From assembly GCA_005778405.1 (NCBI GenBank), contig SXOA01000158.1:1-62657 (forward strand): 62,657 nt of DNA, read 5' to 3'. Positions within the stretch are counted from its first letter, which is position 1. Each line of letters starts with the position of its first letter. The notes under the pieces were generated by a model. It saw only the letters and a program-made list of their open reading frames with translations, was not told where the DNA came from and searched no databases. Positions 46,394-55,600 of the stretch are shown here, in pieces. The translations under genes and the position numbers were made by a program. The stretch comes from Planctomycetaceae bacterium (GTDB taxonomy: Bacteria; Planctomycetota; Planctomycetia; Pirellulales; Pirellulaceae).

Positions 46394-47510
46394 CCGCGTC
46401 GTCTCCACCGGCCCAACCAAGCATCTTGCCCTCCATAAACGCGACGTACCGGTCCTGGGCAATGGCGTGGCGGGCATTCGCCAGAAGCCGCTGGTAATAA
46501 GTGAGGTTGTGGGCGGTGAGGAGAATCGGGCCGAGCATTTCGTCGGCCAGGAACAGGTGCCGCAGGTAGCCCTTGCTGTGGCGACAGGCGATGCAGGGAC
46601 AGGTCGGATCGATCGGGGCGGTATCAAGCTGGTGCTTTTGGTTGCGGAGGCGGATCGGGCCTTCATCAGTGAATGCCAGCGCGTTGCGACCGTTGCGGGT
46701 CGGCATCACGCAGTCAATCAGGTCGATGCCCCGGTGGATGGCCTCCAACAAATCCTGCGGCCGACCGACCCCCATCAAGTACCGCGGCTTGTCGACAGGA
46801 AGCACGGGGCAGACGACGTCGAGCATCTGGTACATCTGCTCAGGGGTTTCGCCGACGGAGAGGCCGCCGACCGCATAACCGGGAAAGTTGAGTAACGCCA
46901 GTTCTTTCGCGCAATGAATCCGAAGCGCCGGATTGAGTCCCCCTTGCACGATGGCGAACTGAGCCTGGTCGCTCTTAGTGGCGGCTTGCTGACAGCGGGC
47001 GGCCCAGCGGATGGAGCGGAGGCAGGCGTCTTCGATGGCTGAGTCCTCCGCCGGCAAGGCAATCACATGATCCAGCACCATCGCCACGTCACTGCCAAGG
47101 TCTTCCTGAATCTGCACCGCCCTCTCTGGCGTCAATTCCAGCAGGCTGCCGTCGATGTGCGAGCGGAACGCGGCTCCCTGCTCGGTCACCTTGGTCATTT
47201 GCGCCAGGCTGAAAAGCTGAAAGCCGCCGCTGTCGGTGAGTATCGGCCCCTCCCAGCCCATGAATCCATGCAGCCCGCCAAGCTGCTTGACCACGGCTTC
47301 GCCGGGGCGGAGCGCCAGATGATACGTATTGGAAAGAACCATCTGCGCGCCGGTCGCGAGGACATTGTCGATGGTCAGCCCCTTCACCGTCCCCTGCGTC
47401 CCCACCGGCATGAAGGCTGGCATTTCCACCGGGCCGTGCGGCGTGCTGAACGTGGAGCGGCGGGCGGCGGAGAACGCGTCTTGATGGAGGAGGCTGAAGG
47501 AAAAGGGCAT
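46386..47510 (-). CDS. tgt: Queuine tRNA-ribosyltransferase
   Basis: 374 residues, the normal length. Active-site regions [22 protein letters not shown] and [13 protein letters not shown] carry the catalytic aspartates; the zinc site is [17 protein letters not shown] plus the following His. Exchanges guanine 34 for the queuosine precursor in Asn, Asp, His and Tyr tRNAs. Single gene here; queA and queF are not in the window. Confidence 0.97.
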   Translation of the reverse strand: MPFSFSLLHQDAFSAARRSTFSTPHGPVEMPAFMPVGTQGTVKGLTIDNVLATGAQMVLSNTYHLALRPGEAVVKQLGGLHGFMGWEGPILTDSGGFQLFSLAQMTKVTEQGAAFRSHIDGSLLELTPERAVQIQEDLGSDVAMVLDHVIALPAEDSAIEDACLRSIRWAARCQQAATKSDQAQFAIVQGGLNPALRIHCAKELALLNFPGYAVGGLSVGETPEQMYQMLDVVCPVLPVDKPRYLMGVGRPQDLLEAIHRGIDLIDCVMPTRNGRNALAFTDEGPIRLRNQKHQLDTAPIDPTCPCIACRHSKGYLRHLFLADEMLGPILLTAHNLTYYQRLLANARHAIAQDRYVAFMEGKMLGWAGGDDAAT

Positions 47511-47553
47511 GTTCAGTGGATCGTTGTGCGTTCAGTGTCCGACACCAGCCCGA

Positions 47554-47593
47554 CTCGCAAGGTAGGGAAATTCGCCTTTCCCTCGCCAGCGAG
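47554..47593. repeat. Imperfect hairpin upstream of tgt
   Basis: CTCGC...GCGAG outer stem and AGGGAAA-TTCGCC-TTTCCCT inner stem, in the 173-bp gap between tgt and the next gene. May be an mRNA leader structure or an intergenic repeat; no second copy is seen in this window. Confidence 0.45.
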
Positions 47594-47683
47594 CCGGTCA
47601 GGTTCTGTCGTGTTTATTCGTGGCATTATCGTCGGTGACATCGTGGCCACAAGTCGCGACCAAAATGACCCGCGGCCGCAAGG

Positions 47684-48985
47684 TTAAAAAAAAGTATGCA
47701 CCCCGCCGGTGATGTTGTACCGTTCATCCACCATTGCCAGCAGCCGCCACTTGTCGAACGTAGTGCAGGGGTGCGAGATGCCGCAGGCGACGAGGTCGCC
47801 GATTTGGAGCGGCGAGTCTTCGGGGACGTTCAAGAGCGCGTGCTGATCGTGCAGCTTGAACGTCGTGTGGCCCAGCGGCATGGGCTGCGGAACTTTGTGC
47901 AGGCCCGGCCGAAACCACAGGACCGGCAGCGGCAGGCGGGACTCGTGAGAGGCATCGCGCTTGCCCAGGCCGAGGATGGCGCGGGTTGGCTCGGGGCGAG
48001 AGAGGACATGGGACCAGATTTCGAGAGCTGCCTTGGGCGGAGCGCCGAGGTCTTTGGCAGACGGCGTTCGCTCTTCCAGTTTCCGCTGGAGGTCCATGAA
48101 CAGGTCGCTGTCGTGAGTCAGATAACAGCCGCTGCGGATGATGATTTGGGTTTCGCGAGTCAGCCCGCTCTTCGGGAGAATATCGGCGACGAGGTCGAAA
48201 TACTCGCTGCCACCGGCGCTGATGATGACTTTGCCTGGCGCAAACAGCCCTGCTTCCTCGCACCAACTGGCAATCTCCAAGAGGAAACCTAGAAACCTCT
48301 TGACTTTCGCAGCTGATTCCTGTGGCGTTGGTTCCGCAATGATGCCCTCGAAGCCTTCGACGCCGCGGAGGGCCAGAACCGGTGAATGTCGCCCGACGGC
48401 CAAAGCGACTTCGTGCGCTTCGCCAATACTTCGGCAACCCGTGCGTCCACCGGCAATGCCTCCTTCCAGAAGCACTTCCAGCGGACGCGATGAGCCGTGC
48501 CTTTTGACGGCGGCGGCCAACGTCTCCACACCGGCTACGGAGTCCACGAGGCAAAGAAATTCAAAACTCGGGTCGCGGGCAAGTTCGTTAACGATGCATT
48601 CGATGGCCCGCGCGTCCACCAGCTCATTCGCCAGCAGAATCCGTTTGCAGCCGAACAGCCGGGCGACTTGCACCTGCTGCATCGTTGCCAACGTGATTCC
48701 CCAGGCTCCATCCTCCAATTGCATTTGAAAGAGCTGGGGGGCCATGGTCGTTTTGCCATGCGGCGCGAACTGGGCACCCGACGCCGCGAGGAATCGCTGC
48801 ATCCAGCGCCGATTATGAGCCAGCGCCGATTCCTTCAGCACCGCCAGCGGCAGCGGGACATCCCCCCGCAACACGTTCCAGCCGCGAGTGCCCAATTCCT
48901 TGAGCGGAAACGCCGGAGCGCCGCCGGGAATACCCTTGTAGCGGTCGTCGATGGGCAGGTCGTTGATGGCGGTAAGCGTCAACAT
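47684..48985 (-). CDS. D-serine deaminase / D-threonine aldolase-like PLP enzyme
   Basis: 433 residues of the alanine-racemase-fold (fold III) DSD1/DTA family. The PLP lysine lies in FAPHGKTTMAPQ; the C-terminus has LHDQHALLNVP and ISHPCTTFDKW, the His/Cys pair that binds a divalent metal in DSD1-type enzymes. It should cleave or deaminate a D-amino acid such as D-Ser or D-Thr; the exact substrate is unknown. Confidence 0.85.
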   Translation of the reverse strand: MLTLTAINDLPIDDRYKGIPGGAPAFPLKELGTRGWNVLRGDVPLPLAVLKESALAHNRRWMQRFLAASGAQFAPHGKTTMAPQLFQMQLEDGAWGITLATMQQVQVARLFGCKRILLANELVDARAIECIVNELARDPSFEFLCLVDSVAGVETLAAAVKRHGSSRPLEVLLEGGIAGGRTGCRSIGEAHEVALAVGRHSPVLALRGVEGFEGIIAEPTPQESAAKVKRFLGFLLEIASWCEEAGLFAPGKVIISAGGSEYFDLVADILPKSGLTRETQIIIRSGCYLTHDSDLFMDLQRKLEERTPSAKDLGAPPKAALEIWSHVLSRPEPTRAILGLGKRDASHESRLPLPVLWFRPGLHKVPQPMPLGHTTFKLHDQHALLNVPEDSPLQIGDLVACGISHPCTTFDKWRLLAMVDERYNITGGVHTFF

Positions 48986-48987
48986 GG

Positions 48988-50280
48988 TTACGCGTTCCTG
49001 CGCACGGCCAGTAGCGTCAAGTCATCGGGCGGGCTATCGCCGACATAATGCAGTTCCACAGCACGGCCGATGTTTCGCACCAGTTCCGGCAGCGGACCGT
49101 TGGCTCCTTTGACGATGCACTCTTGCAACCGCTCATTGCCGAATTGCGTGCCGCGTTGATCCATCGATTCGACGATGCCGTCGGTTCCCAGTACCACGAT
49201 GTCTCCGGGGTGCATGGTAAGGACTGGACCGAGCGGACAATCCGGCACATCAATGACGCCAATCGGCAGTCCGGTGGATTCAAGCTCGACGAAGGAATGG
49301 TCCTTGGCCCGATAGAGCATGGCCGGGGCGTGGCCGGCGTTGGCGAACTGGACCTGGTGGGAGTGCGAGTCCAGGACCGCCAGAATCATGGTCACAAAGG
49401 CCCCGTTTTGAAAGTCATCAACCAGCGCGCGGCCAAGCGATTCGAGCAGCACTTGCGGCGAAGCCTCCCGCAGCAGCAGCGTGCGAATCGACGCCCGCAC
49501 GGACGCCATCAAAAGGCTCGGGCCGAGGCCGTGGCCGCAGACGTCGGCAATGCAGAGCGCAGTGCAGCCGGCCTCCAGCGGAATCACATCGCAATAGTCG
49601 CCACCGACCGCTTCGTTGGGGAACCACCAGGTCGCCGCTTCATAGCCGGGGATTTGCGGCATTTGGCTCGGCATGAACCGGCGCTGGACCTCGCGGGCGA
49701 TGTTGAGTGAAGCTTCCAACTCCTTACGTCGCTGGATTTCCTCGACGAGGCGGGAGCGGTCGAGGGCGGCTGCGGCGTGGTTGCTGAAAGCGATGGCCAG
49801 ACTTTCGTCGTCGGAGTCGAAGGGGCCGCCTTGATTGTTGAGCATCTCCAGAACGCCGAGCAGCCGGCCGTCCCGGCCCGCGATCAGGGGGACGGCGAGG
49901 ATCGACTTCGTGTGGTAGCCGGCCGCTTTGTCGTAGGTGTTGTCCCAGCGGGGTTCTTTGGCGGTTTCGGCCACATTCACCATGATCCGTTGGCGGGCGA
50001 CAAAGCCGGGAATTCCCTGGTCCATCTTGAGGTAAACGGCGACGTCGGTGCCAGCGGTCGTGAACAGAGTTTCCCGTTTGGGGTCGTATTGATAAAGCAG
50101 GGCCCGATCGCACTCCAGAGCATGGCTGGCTTCTTTCACAATCGCATCCAGCGCGCGGCCCAGGTCGATCTCCAGGGCCAACACCCGTGTCACTTCCAGC
50201 AGGCGATTGAGCCCCGGCAGACTGTGGCAAATCCGCTCGGGAGAGAGCATGAAGACGAGCGGATCTTTTCCACCGGGCAT
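48988..50280 (-). CDS. GAF-domain SpoIIE/PP2C-type protein phosphatase
   Basis: 430 residues. GAF domain (about 40-180), a short coiled linker (EEIQRRKELEASLNIAREVQ), then a PPM/SpoIIE phosphatase with ANEAVGGDYCDVI-type acidic motif, IADVCGHG, ANAGHAPA and GTDGIVES. Such proteins usually dephosphorylate an anti-anti-sigma factor in an RsbU-like switch. The stop is 2 bp from the D-amino-acid enzyme start. Good AAGGTG site before the ATG. Confidence 0.9.
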   Translation of the reverse strand: MPGGKDPLVFMLSPERICHSLPGLNRLLEVTRVLALEIDLGRALDAIVKEASHALECDRALLYQYDPKRETLFTTAGTDVAVYLKMDQGIPGFVARQRIMVNVAETAKEPRWDNTYDKAAGYHTKSILAVPLIAGRDGRLLGVLEMLNNQGGPFDSDDESLAIAFSNHAAAALDRSRLVEEIQRRKELEASLNIAREVQRRFMPSQMPQIPGYEAATWWFPNEAVGGDYCDVIPLEAGCTALCIADVCGHGLGPSLLMASVRASIRTLLLREASPQVLLESLGRALVDDFQNGAFVTMILAVLDSHSHQVQFANAGHAPAMLYRAKDHSFVELESTGLPIGVIDVPDCPLGPVLTMHPGDIVVLGTDGIVESMDQRGTQFGNERLQECIVKGANGPLPELVRNIGRAVELHYVGDSPPDDLTLLAVRRNA

Positions 50281-50306
50281 AATTCACCTTGAAAGCTTAG
50301 CCGCCG

Positions 50307-50465
50307 CGTCCACGCGGCGCTCGGGTTCGGCGAGGGTCTCCGACCCCGCCGAAGCGCCTGACCGAAGGTCTCCTAACTTTGGGAGACCTGCGGTCCTCGC
50401 ATGGGCGGGGTCAGGAGACCCGCGCCCAACACAAGAAACCCTCGCCCAACACCGTCCACGCGGCG
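50307..50465. repeat. Structured element with 13-bp direct repeats
   Basis: CGTCCACGCGGCG occurs at 50307-50319 and 50453-50465. Between them lie inverted repeats GGTCTCCGACCCCGCC (50335-50350) and GGCGGGGTCAGGAGACC (50404-50420), plus an internal hairpin AGGTCTCC/GGGAGACCT (50366-50389). Resembles a small non-autonomous mobile element. Confidence 0.6.
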
Positions 50466-50483
50466 ATCGCGTCAGTCTACGCC

Positions 50484-51431
50484 CTAGTCCAGTCGGGCCG
50501 CAATCCACTCATGCGACACGAAACGGCGGAGCAGGCCGGTCATGGCCTGGCGAAGTGCTTCGCGATGCTTCGCTGGAATTCCCTGGCTGGGAAATCCGTT
50601 CCACTGCAATTCAATTTCCCACTTCGCCGCTAGGGAGGCCGCGTTCACTCGCTCTTGCAGGCGAAGTCCCCACAGCAGTCCGTACAAATCGCGGAAGTCC
50701 AGCCAGAGGCGGTCGAAAGATTCATTCGCCGGTTTTCCGCCGAGCTTGGAAACTGCCAAAGCAATTGCGAAGAAAAACAGCGCGAGGCTCGGAGCAGCCG
50801 GCAGATTTGTCAGCCAAGGGATGGAACGCATGAGCGGCAGATGCGTGGCAAACAAGATGACCTGGCCGAGCGCAACCAGCAGAGCGGCGAATCTGTTTCG
50901 TGTCGGCAGGTAATTGACGAGGCCCATCAGGATCAGAACCCACAACAGCCAGGCGCGGGCATCTCCCAATACAAAATGGTCGTTCCGCTGCATGGCGAGC
51001 GTGGTCAATGCGGACAGAGAGACAATTCCCCACAGCGACAGGACCACAAAGTTCCAGGTCAGGTGCTGCGGCCGCTTGGCTCCCAGCACGGCCACGAACG
51101 GGCAAAAACTGAGTGCGGCCGCGCAGAAACGCAACGGAGATAGCCAGGATTCGGCTAGTGGAAATGCAGCCCGACCAAGTTCCACTCCGGCAATTGCAAT
51201 TGTCGCCGCAGCGCACCACATGGCAGCGGAAACAAGGGTGGTTTCCGCGATGTCGCGGCGGCAATTCCATAGCCCGAACAGAATCGACCCAGCCGCCAGC
51301 GCAGCGGCAATCGCGGAGGCGGCATCCCGCCAGGGAGCAAAGGGGGCGGCGGCAATCAGAATTTCCGGAAAAATCGGCACAATCCTCTCTACCGGATAAT
51401 AGCCGCCCTGCGAACCAGCGAAAGATGTCAC
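50484..51431 (-). CDS. Multi-spanning membrane protein of unknown function
   Basis: 315 residues, GTG start, with about seven to eight hydrophobic helices in the first 220 residues. The last ~90 residues are soluble and helical (FDRLWLDFRDLYGLLWGLRLQERVN). No family recognised. The end is 20 bp from the structured element. Confidence 0.65.
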   Translation of the reverse strand: MTSFAGSQGGYYPVERIVPIFPEILIAAAPFAPWRDAASAIAAALAAGSILFGLWNCRRDIAETTLVSAAMWCAAATIAIAGVELGRAAFPLAESWLSPLRFCAAALSFCPFVAVLGAKRPQHLTWNFVVLSLWGIVSLSALTTLAMQRNDHFVLGDARAWLLWVLILMGLVNYLPTRNRFAALLVALGQVILFATHLPLMRSIPWLTNLPAAPSLALFFFAIALAVSKLGGKPANESFDRLWLDFRDLYGLLWGLRLQERVNAASLAAKWEIELQWNGFPSQGIPAKHREALRQAMTGLLRRFVSHEWIAARLD

Positions 51432-51617
51432 AATCGGGCCGGCAGAAACAAATATTCCGTTTGTAAGGAGGAATGCTTGGGAAAATGTGGCAAAAAATCA
51501 ACACGCCGATTTGCCATGGCGGAAGGCGAGGGCATGTTTTCGCATGGCAAGGAATCCGCGCGGCGCTGTGGCGCGCGCGGACTGGCACGCACAAGGAATT
51601 GGAAGAAGGAGAATCAC

Positions 51618-52316
51618 ATGAAGTGGTCTGGATGGATCGTCTTTTCCCTCGCCTCCGCCTTGGCGGTGGCCCTGAATGCCGCTGAGCCCAGACCGGTCTC
51701 GCCGCGGCTGGCACGAGTCTCGGTTGCCCGTTACACCGGAGACGACTTGCGGGCCCCGCCCACGGCAAATGTGCCCGCGACCATCACGCCGCACGCACCG
51801 GTCCATTACCGGCTAGCGTCGTGGGACATCTGGAGCGGGACCAGCACCGGCTATGTTTATTCGCCGGGGGCCTGCGATCATAAGCCCCCGTGCATCGATC
51901 ATTTGTGGGATGGCTACGAGCAGAAGCCCCATCGCTGCGACCCCATCCACATGCGCGGCGGCTGCCGGGGAATGCACGGCTGCGGCGCGGTGAGCGGGTG
52001 CGACAGTTGCGGCGGACATTGCAGTCTGCTCAAGCGGGCGCACGGCTGGCATTTCGGCGGCAGAGTATGCGGCAGCGGTTGCTCGTCCTGCGGCAGCATC
52101 GCCCCGAGCTGTGCGGCGCCAAGCTGCGGCTACGACGCCGGAAGCGGCAAAGGCGCCCATGATGCGCCAATGCCCGTTGACGGCCCGCCAGTTCCGATGC
52201 CGGAAATTGGCGGAGATGCTCCCACGGTGCAGCCATTTCCTCCGTTGCCCGAAAAGGCCGCGCGCGGCCACCGGCTGCGGGGCTTTAGCTGGCCAGAGAG
52301 CTCGCTCCAGCGGTAG
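51618..52316 (+). CDS. Cys/Gly-rich secreted protein
   Basis: 232 residues. A signal peptide (MKWSGWIVFSLASALAVALNAA) precedes a mature protein with clustered cysteines (GACDHKPPCIDH, CRGMHGCGAVSGCDSCGGHC, CGSGCSSCGSIAPSCAAPSC), probably a disulfide-rich outer-surface protein or metal binder. A short Pro-rich, then basic tail follows. The AGAAGGAG site is excellent. A strong terminator follows at 52416-52457. Confidence 0.75.
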   Translation: MKWSGWIVFSLASALAVALNAAEPRPVSPRLARVSVARYTGDDLRAPPTANVPATITPHAPVHYRLASWDIWSGTSTGYVYSPGACDHKPPCIDHLWDGYEQKPHRCDPIHMRGGCRGMHGCGAVSGCDSCGGHCSLLKRAHGWHFGGRVCGSGCSSCGSIAPSCAAPSCGYDAGSGKGAHDAPMPVDGPPVPMPEIGGDAPTVQPFPPLPEKAARGHRLRGFSWPESSLQR

Positions 52317-52415
52317 TACCTTCGGCATTTTCGGCTTAAGCCCGTCTGGCGGACTTGCCGATACGAACCATACCGGGAGAGCGGAGCGGCACGGGCTGCT
52401 CCGTATCAGGATAGA

Positions 52416-52457
52416 GGTCATGGCACAGCGAAGGATCGGTGTGCCATGACCTTTTTT
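52416..52457 (+). terminator. Intrinsic terminator
   Basis: 12-bp perfect stem GGTCATGGCACA/TGTGCCATGACC with a 12-nt loop, then six T. Best terminator in the window; it ends the Cys-rich protein transcript. Confidence 0.9.
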
Positions 52458-52478
52458 CGTGCGCGGGTGGGGTGGGGA

Positions 52479-52562
52479 GGTGATGGGATAAGGGGATGAT
52501 GAGATGATGGGAATGGGAATTGAATTCTCCCCTCATCCTATTACCTCATCATCTCATCACCA
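52479..52562. repeat. GATGATGAG-type imperfect inverted repeat
   Basis: GGTGATGGGATAAGGGGATG and TCATCATCTCATCACC form a long, imperfect hairpin around GAATTGAATTC, immediately before the isoaspartyl peptidase gene. Confidence 0.5.
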
Positions 52563-52583
52563 TTTCTAGACGAGGACTCTGCC

Positions 52584-53576
52584 GTGCGATCATCCCTGGC
52601 CTGCTTTCTCATCTTGCCACTCCTCGCACTCGCTCGCGGAGATGAGCCGGCCCAACCGACTCCCAAGCGTTTCGCCATCGTCATTCACGGCGGAGCGGGG
52701 ACCGATCCGGCGAAGATGACAAAAGCGGAAGTTGCGGCGGTGGAGGCGTCCTTGAAAAAAGCGCTGGACATTGGCGTAGAGGAACTCGACAAGGGAGGGA
52801 CCAGCCTGGACGCGGTGGAGAAAGTCATCCGGTTTCTCGAAGACGATCCGCTCTTCAATGCCGGCAAGGGAGCCGTCTTCAATGCGGAAGGGAAGCACGA
52901 GCTCGATGCCTCCATCATGGACGGCCGGACGAAAGCCTGCGGCGCGGTCGCCAGCGCGCGGACGGTGAAAAATCCCATCTCGTTGGCCCGATTGGTGATG
53001 ACCAAGACGAAACATGTGCTGCTCGTCGCCGACGGCGCGGAGAAATTTGCCGGCGAGATGAAAGTCGACCGCGTTGACCAGCAGTACTACTTCACGCAGA
53101 AGGCGTACGACGAGTGGCAGAAGAAGCGTACTGAAAGGACTTCATCCAAATCTGCCGAGGCTCCCAAAGGAACCGTCGGCTGTGCGGCCCTCGATTCCCA
53201 CGGCAATCTGGCGGCCGGGACCAGCACCGGCGGATTGACGAATAAGAAAGCCGGCCGTGTCGGCGACTCCCCCATCATCGGAGCCGGCACCTATGCCGAC
53301 AACGCCACCTGCGCCGTCTCCTGCACCGGCACCGGCGAGGAATACATCCGCCACGCCGTCGCCTACGACATCTCCGCCCGGCTGGCCTACAAAGGGGACT
53401 CGCTGAAGGACGCCGTCCACGCCATCCTCACCACGCGTCTCAAGAAAGGGGACGGCGGCATCATCGCCGTCGACCGGCTCGGCAACATCACCATGCAAAA
53501 CAACACCACTGGCCTCTCCCGGGCCGCGGCGGACTCCAGCGGATACAAAGAGGTGAAGCTGGGGAATGAAAAGTAG
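52584..53576 (+). CDS. Exported isoaspartyl peptidase / L-asparaginase
   Basis: 330 residues, GTG start and signal peptide (LACFLILPLLALARG). Ntn-hydrolase fold of the plant-type asparaginase family: HGGAGT, GKGAVFNAEGKHELDASIMDG and the self-cleavage site GTVGCAALD, whose Thr becomes the nucleophile. Hydrolyses Asn or beta-aspartyl dipeptides, probably in the periplasm. Confidence 0.92.
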   Translation: MRSSLACFLILPLLALARGDEPAQPTPKRFAIVIHGGAGTDPAKMTKAEVAAVEASLKKALDIGVEELDKGGTSLDAVEKVIRFLEDDPLFNAGKGAVFNAEGKHELDASIMDGRTKACGAVASARTVKNPISLARLVMTKTKHVLLVADGAEKFAGEMKVDRVDQQYYFTQKAYDEWQKKRTERTSSKSAEAPKGTVGCAALDSHGNLAAGTSTGGLTNKKAGRVGDSPIIGAGTYADNATCAVSCTGTGEEYIRHAVAYDISARLAYKGDSLKDAVHAILTTRLKKGDGGIIAVDRLGNITMQNNTTGLSRAAADSSGYKEVKLGNEK

Positions 53577-53645
53577 GACCGCCGTCACAGGCCGTTCGTT
53601 CGACGTAACCTCAGTTTGGGTTATGAAGCCCATCCTACCTGTCTA

Positions 53646-55478
53646 CTACCTATCAATCCCAAACTCCTCGATCTTCCGGTACAGCGTCGCTCTTCCCAGC
53701 CCCAATAGCGTAGCCGCTTCGGGGACTTTGCCGCCGGTGCGCTCCAGGGCGGCGACGATCAGCTTGCGCTCCCAGAAGTCCAGGCGGAGCGTTTCCAACT
53801 CGCCTTGCGAAGTGCCGACGTCGCGAAGGCCGAGGTCGTCGGGGAGGATAATGCAGCCTTCGGCCATGACGACGGCGCTGTCGATGACGTTCCGCAGTTG
53901 CCGCACGTTGCCGGGCCACTGATAAGCGAGAAGCTTGGCCCGGGCGTCGGGGGCCAGGGTCATGCTGGGACGGCCGTGGGTGCGGCGGAAGTGGTCGAGA
54001 AAATGGTCCGCCAGCCGTTCGATGTCGATGCCTCGTTCTCGAAGCGGCGGGATGTAAAGTTCGAAGACGCTGAGGCGGTAATAGAGATCTTCGCGAAAAC
54101 GGCCTTCGCGGACGAATTCTGTCAGGTCTTTATTGGTGGCGGCGATGACCCGCACGTCGGCATTTACTTCCTTCGTCGACCCGACCGGCAGGAACGGATG
54201 CCCCTCCAATATACGGAGCAGCTTGGCCTGGCCTTCCAGCGTCATCTCGCCGACTTCGTCAAGAAACAAAGTGCCGGTGTGGGCCTGCTGGAACCAGCCG
54301 ACGTGGTCGGAGTCGGCTCCGGTGAACGAGCCTTTTTTGTGCCCGAAGAGTTGGCTTTCCATCAGGTCGCGGGGAATGGCGGCGCAGTTGACGCTCAGCA
54401 TCGGCCGATCCGCTCGCCCACTAGACTTATGCACGGCCCGCGCCACCAGCTCCTTCCCCACGCCGCTTTCCCCGCGAATCAAAACGCAGCCGGTCGCCCG
54501 CGCGACGCGGATAACCTTGGATTTCAGGTCGGTCATCGGCTTGCTCTCGCCGACCAGCTCGTCGAAGACGGCTGATTTGTCGGCGAGGCGGCGATGGTCG
54601 ACGCGAAGCATCGCTTCTTTTTGCGACCGGACCAAGGCGACGGCCAGGATGTTGGCGACCGGAATGGCCACGTCGAAGTCGCTCTGGCGGAAGCGTCCCT
54701 TTTCCAGGTACAGATGAATCGCCCCGATCGTCTTCCCTTCGTCCAAAAGCGGTACGCAGAGGGCGTCGGCATAGTGCTGCAGGACGGTCGTTCCCCCCTC
54801 CGGCCGCTGGTTGTTCACCCAGACGGCTTTGGCCTGGCTGACGACCATTTCCGTCAGCGACTGGCTGAGCCGCACCGCCGAGGTGGCTCCTTCGGGAACC
54901 AGCATCTTGGGCTTGAGCTGGCCGTCGTCGCTCATCCAGAGAAAGCCCACAATGGAAGCCTGCGTCCGCTGGTGAAGCAGCTCCAGCGAGATGCGGATGA
55001 CTTCATCGGGGTCGGTGCAGCCCAGCAATTGGATACTGAGCTTATGAAGGGTGAGCAGATCCTGACCGGACTGTGAGTTTTGCAGCGAGCCGACGGAGAC
55101 CGGGCCGGTATCGCGTCCGAGCACAATGCGGTCGTGGAAAATGGTCTGCGTGTGTTCCACCCGCGAACGATCCACCGGCAATTCTGCGGACTGATGGAAA
55201 GTGAACTCGCTGGAACCCACTCTCAGAAAGTCCCCTTCCGTCAGGCGGGCTTCGTCGATCTTTTGCCCGTTCACGAACGAACCATTGCGGCTGCCGGCGT
55301 CGCGGACCCAGTACTCGCCGTCCACGCAGACGACCGTGGCATGAACGCGGGACGACAGGGGGTCCGAGAGGACGAAATCGCATTCCAGTCCGCGGCCGAT
55401 GCGGGTATGCACCTCGGGCTTGAGGAGAAAATGAGTTCCCGCCCGGGCCCCCGTCGTCATCAGCAGATAGTAATACAC
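53646..55478 (-). CDS. FHA-GAF sigma-54-dependent transcriptional activator
   Basis: 610 residues, GTG start (ATG 7 codons inside is an alternative). FHA domain (about 1-100, with [19 protein letters not shown] and [10 protein letters not shown]), a GAF domain (about 145-290), the AAA+ core ([15 protein letters not shown], Walker [11 protein letters not shown]) and a Fis-type helix-turn-helix ([19 protein letters not shown]). The sigma-54 contact loop reads GSFTGA instead of GAFTGA. The FHA domain suggests control by a phosphothreonine, presumably from a Ser/Thr kinase. Confidence 0.93.
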   Translation of the reverse strand: MYYYLLMTTGARAGTHFLLKPEVHTRIGRGLECDFVLSDPLSSRVHATVVCVDGEYWVRDAGSRNGSFVNGQKIDEARLTEGDFLRVGSSEFTFHQSAELPVDRSRVEHTQTIFHDRIVLGRDTGPVSVGSLQNSQSGQDLLTLHKLSIQLLGCTDPDEVIRISLELLHQRTQASIVGFLWMSDDGQLKPKMLVPEGATSAVRLSQSLTEMVVSQAKAVWVNNQRPEGGTTVLQHYADALCVPLLDEGKTIGAIHLYLEKGRFRQSDFDVAIPVANILAVALVRSQKEAMLRVDHRRLADKSAVFDELVGESKPMTDLKSKVIRVARATGCVLIRGESGVGKELVARAVHKSSGRADRPMLSVNCAAIPRDLMESQLFGHKKGSFTGADSDHVGWFQQAHTGTLFLDEVGEMTLEGQAKLLRILEGHPFLPVGSTKEVNADVRVIAATNKDLTEFVREGRFREDLYYRLSVFELYIPPLRERGIDIERLADHFLDHFRRTHGRPSMTLAPDARAKLLAYQWPGNVRQLRNVIDSAVVMAEGCIILPDDLGLRDVGTSQGELETLRLDFWERKLIVAALERTGGKVPEAATLLGLGRATLYRKIEEFGIDR

Positions 55479-55600
55479 CGAACTCTTTGCCTCTGTTGGT
55501 CCCTGCGGCTGTCCTGTTCACGGAGCATCCTGCCGCCAGGGACAATATAGCAGGCGGCTATCGAGCGGGAGTAGAATGCCCATCTAATAAAGGAGGCCTT

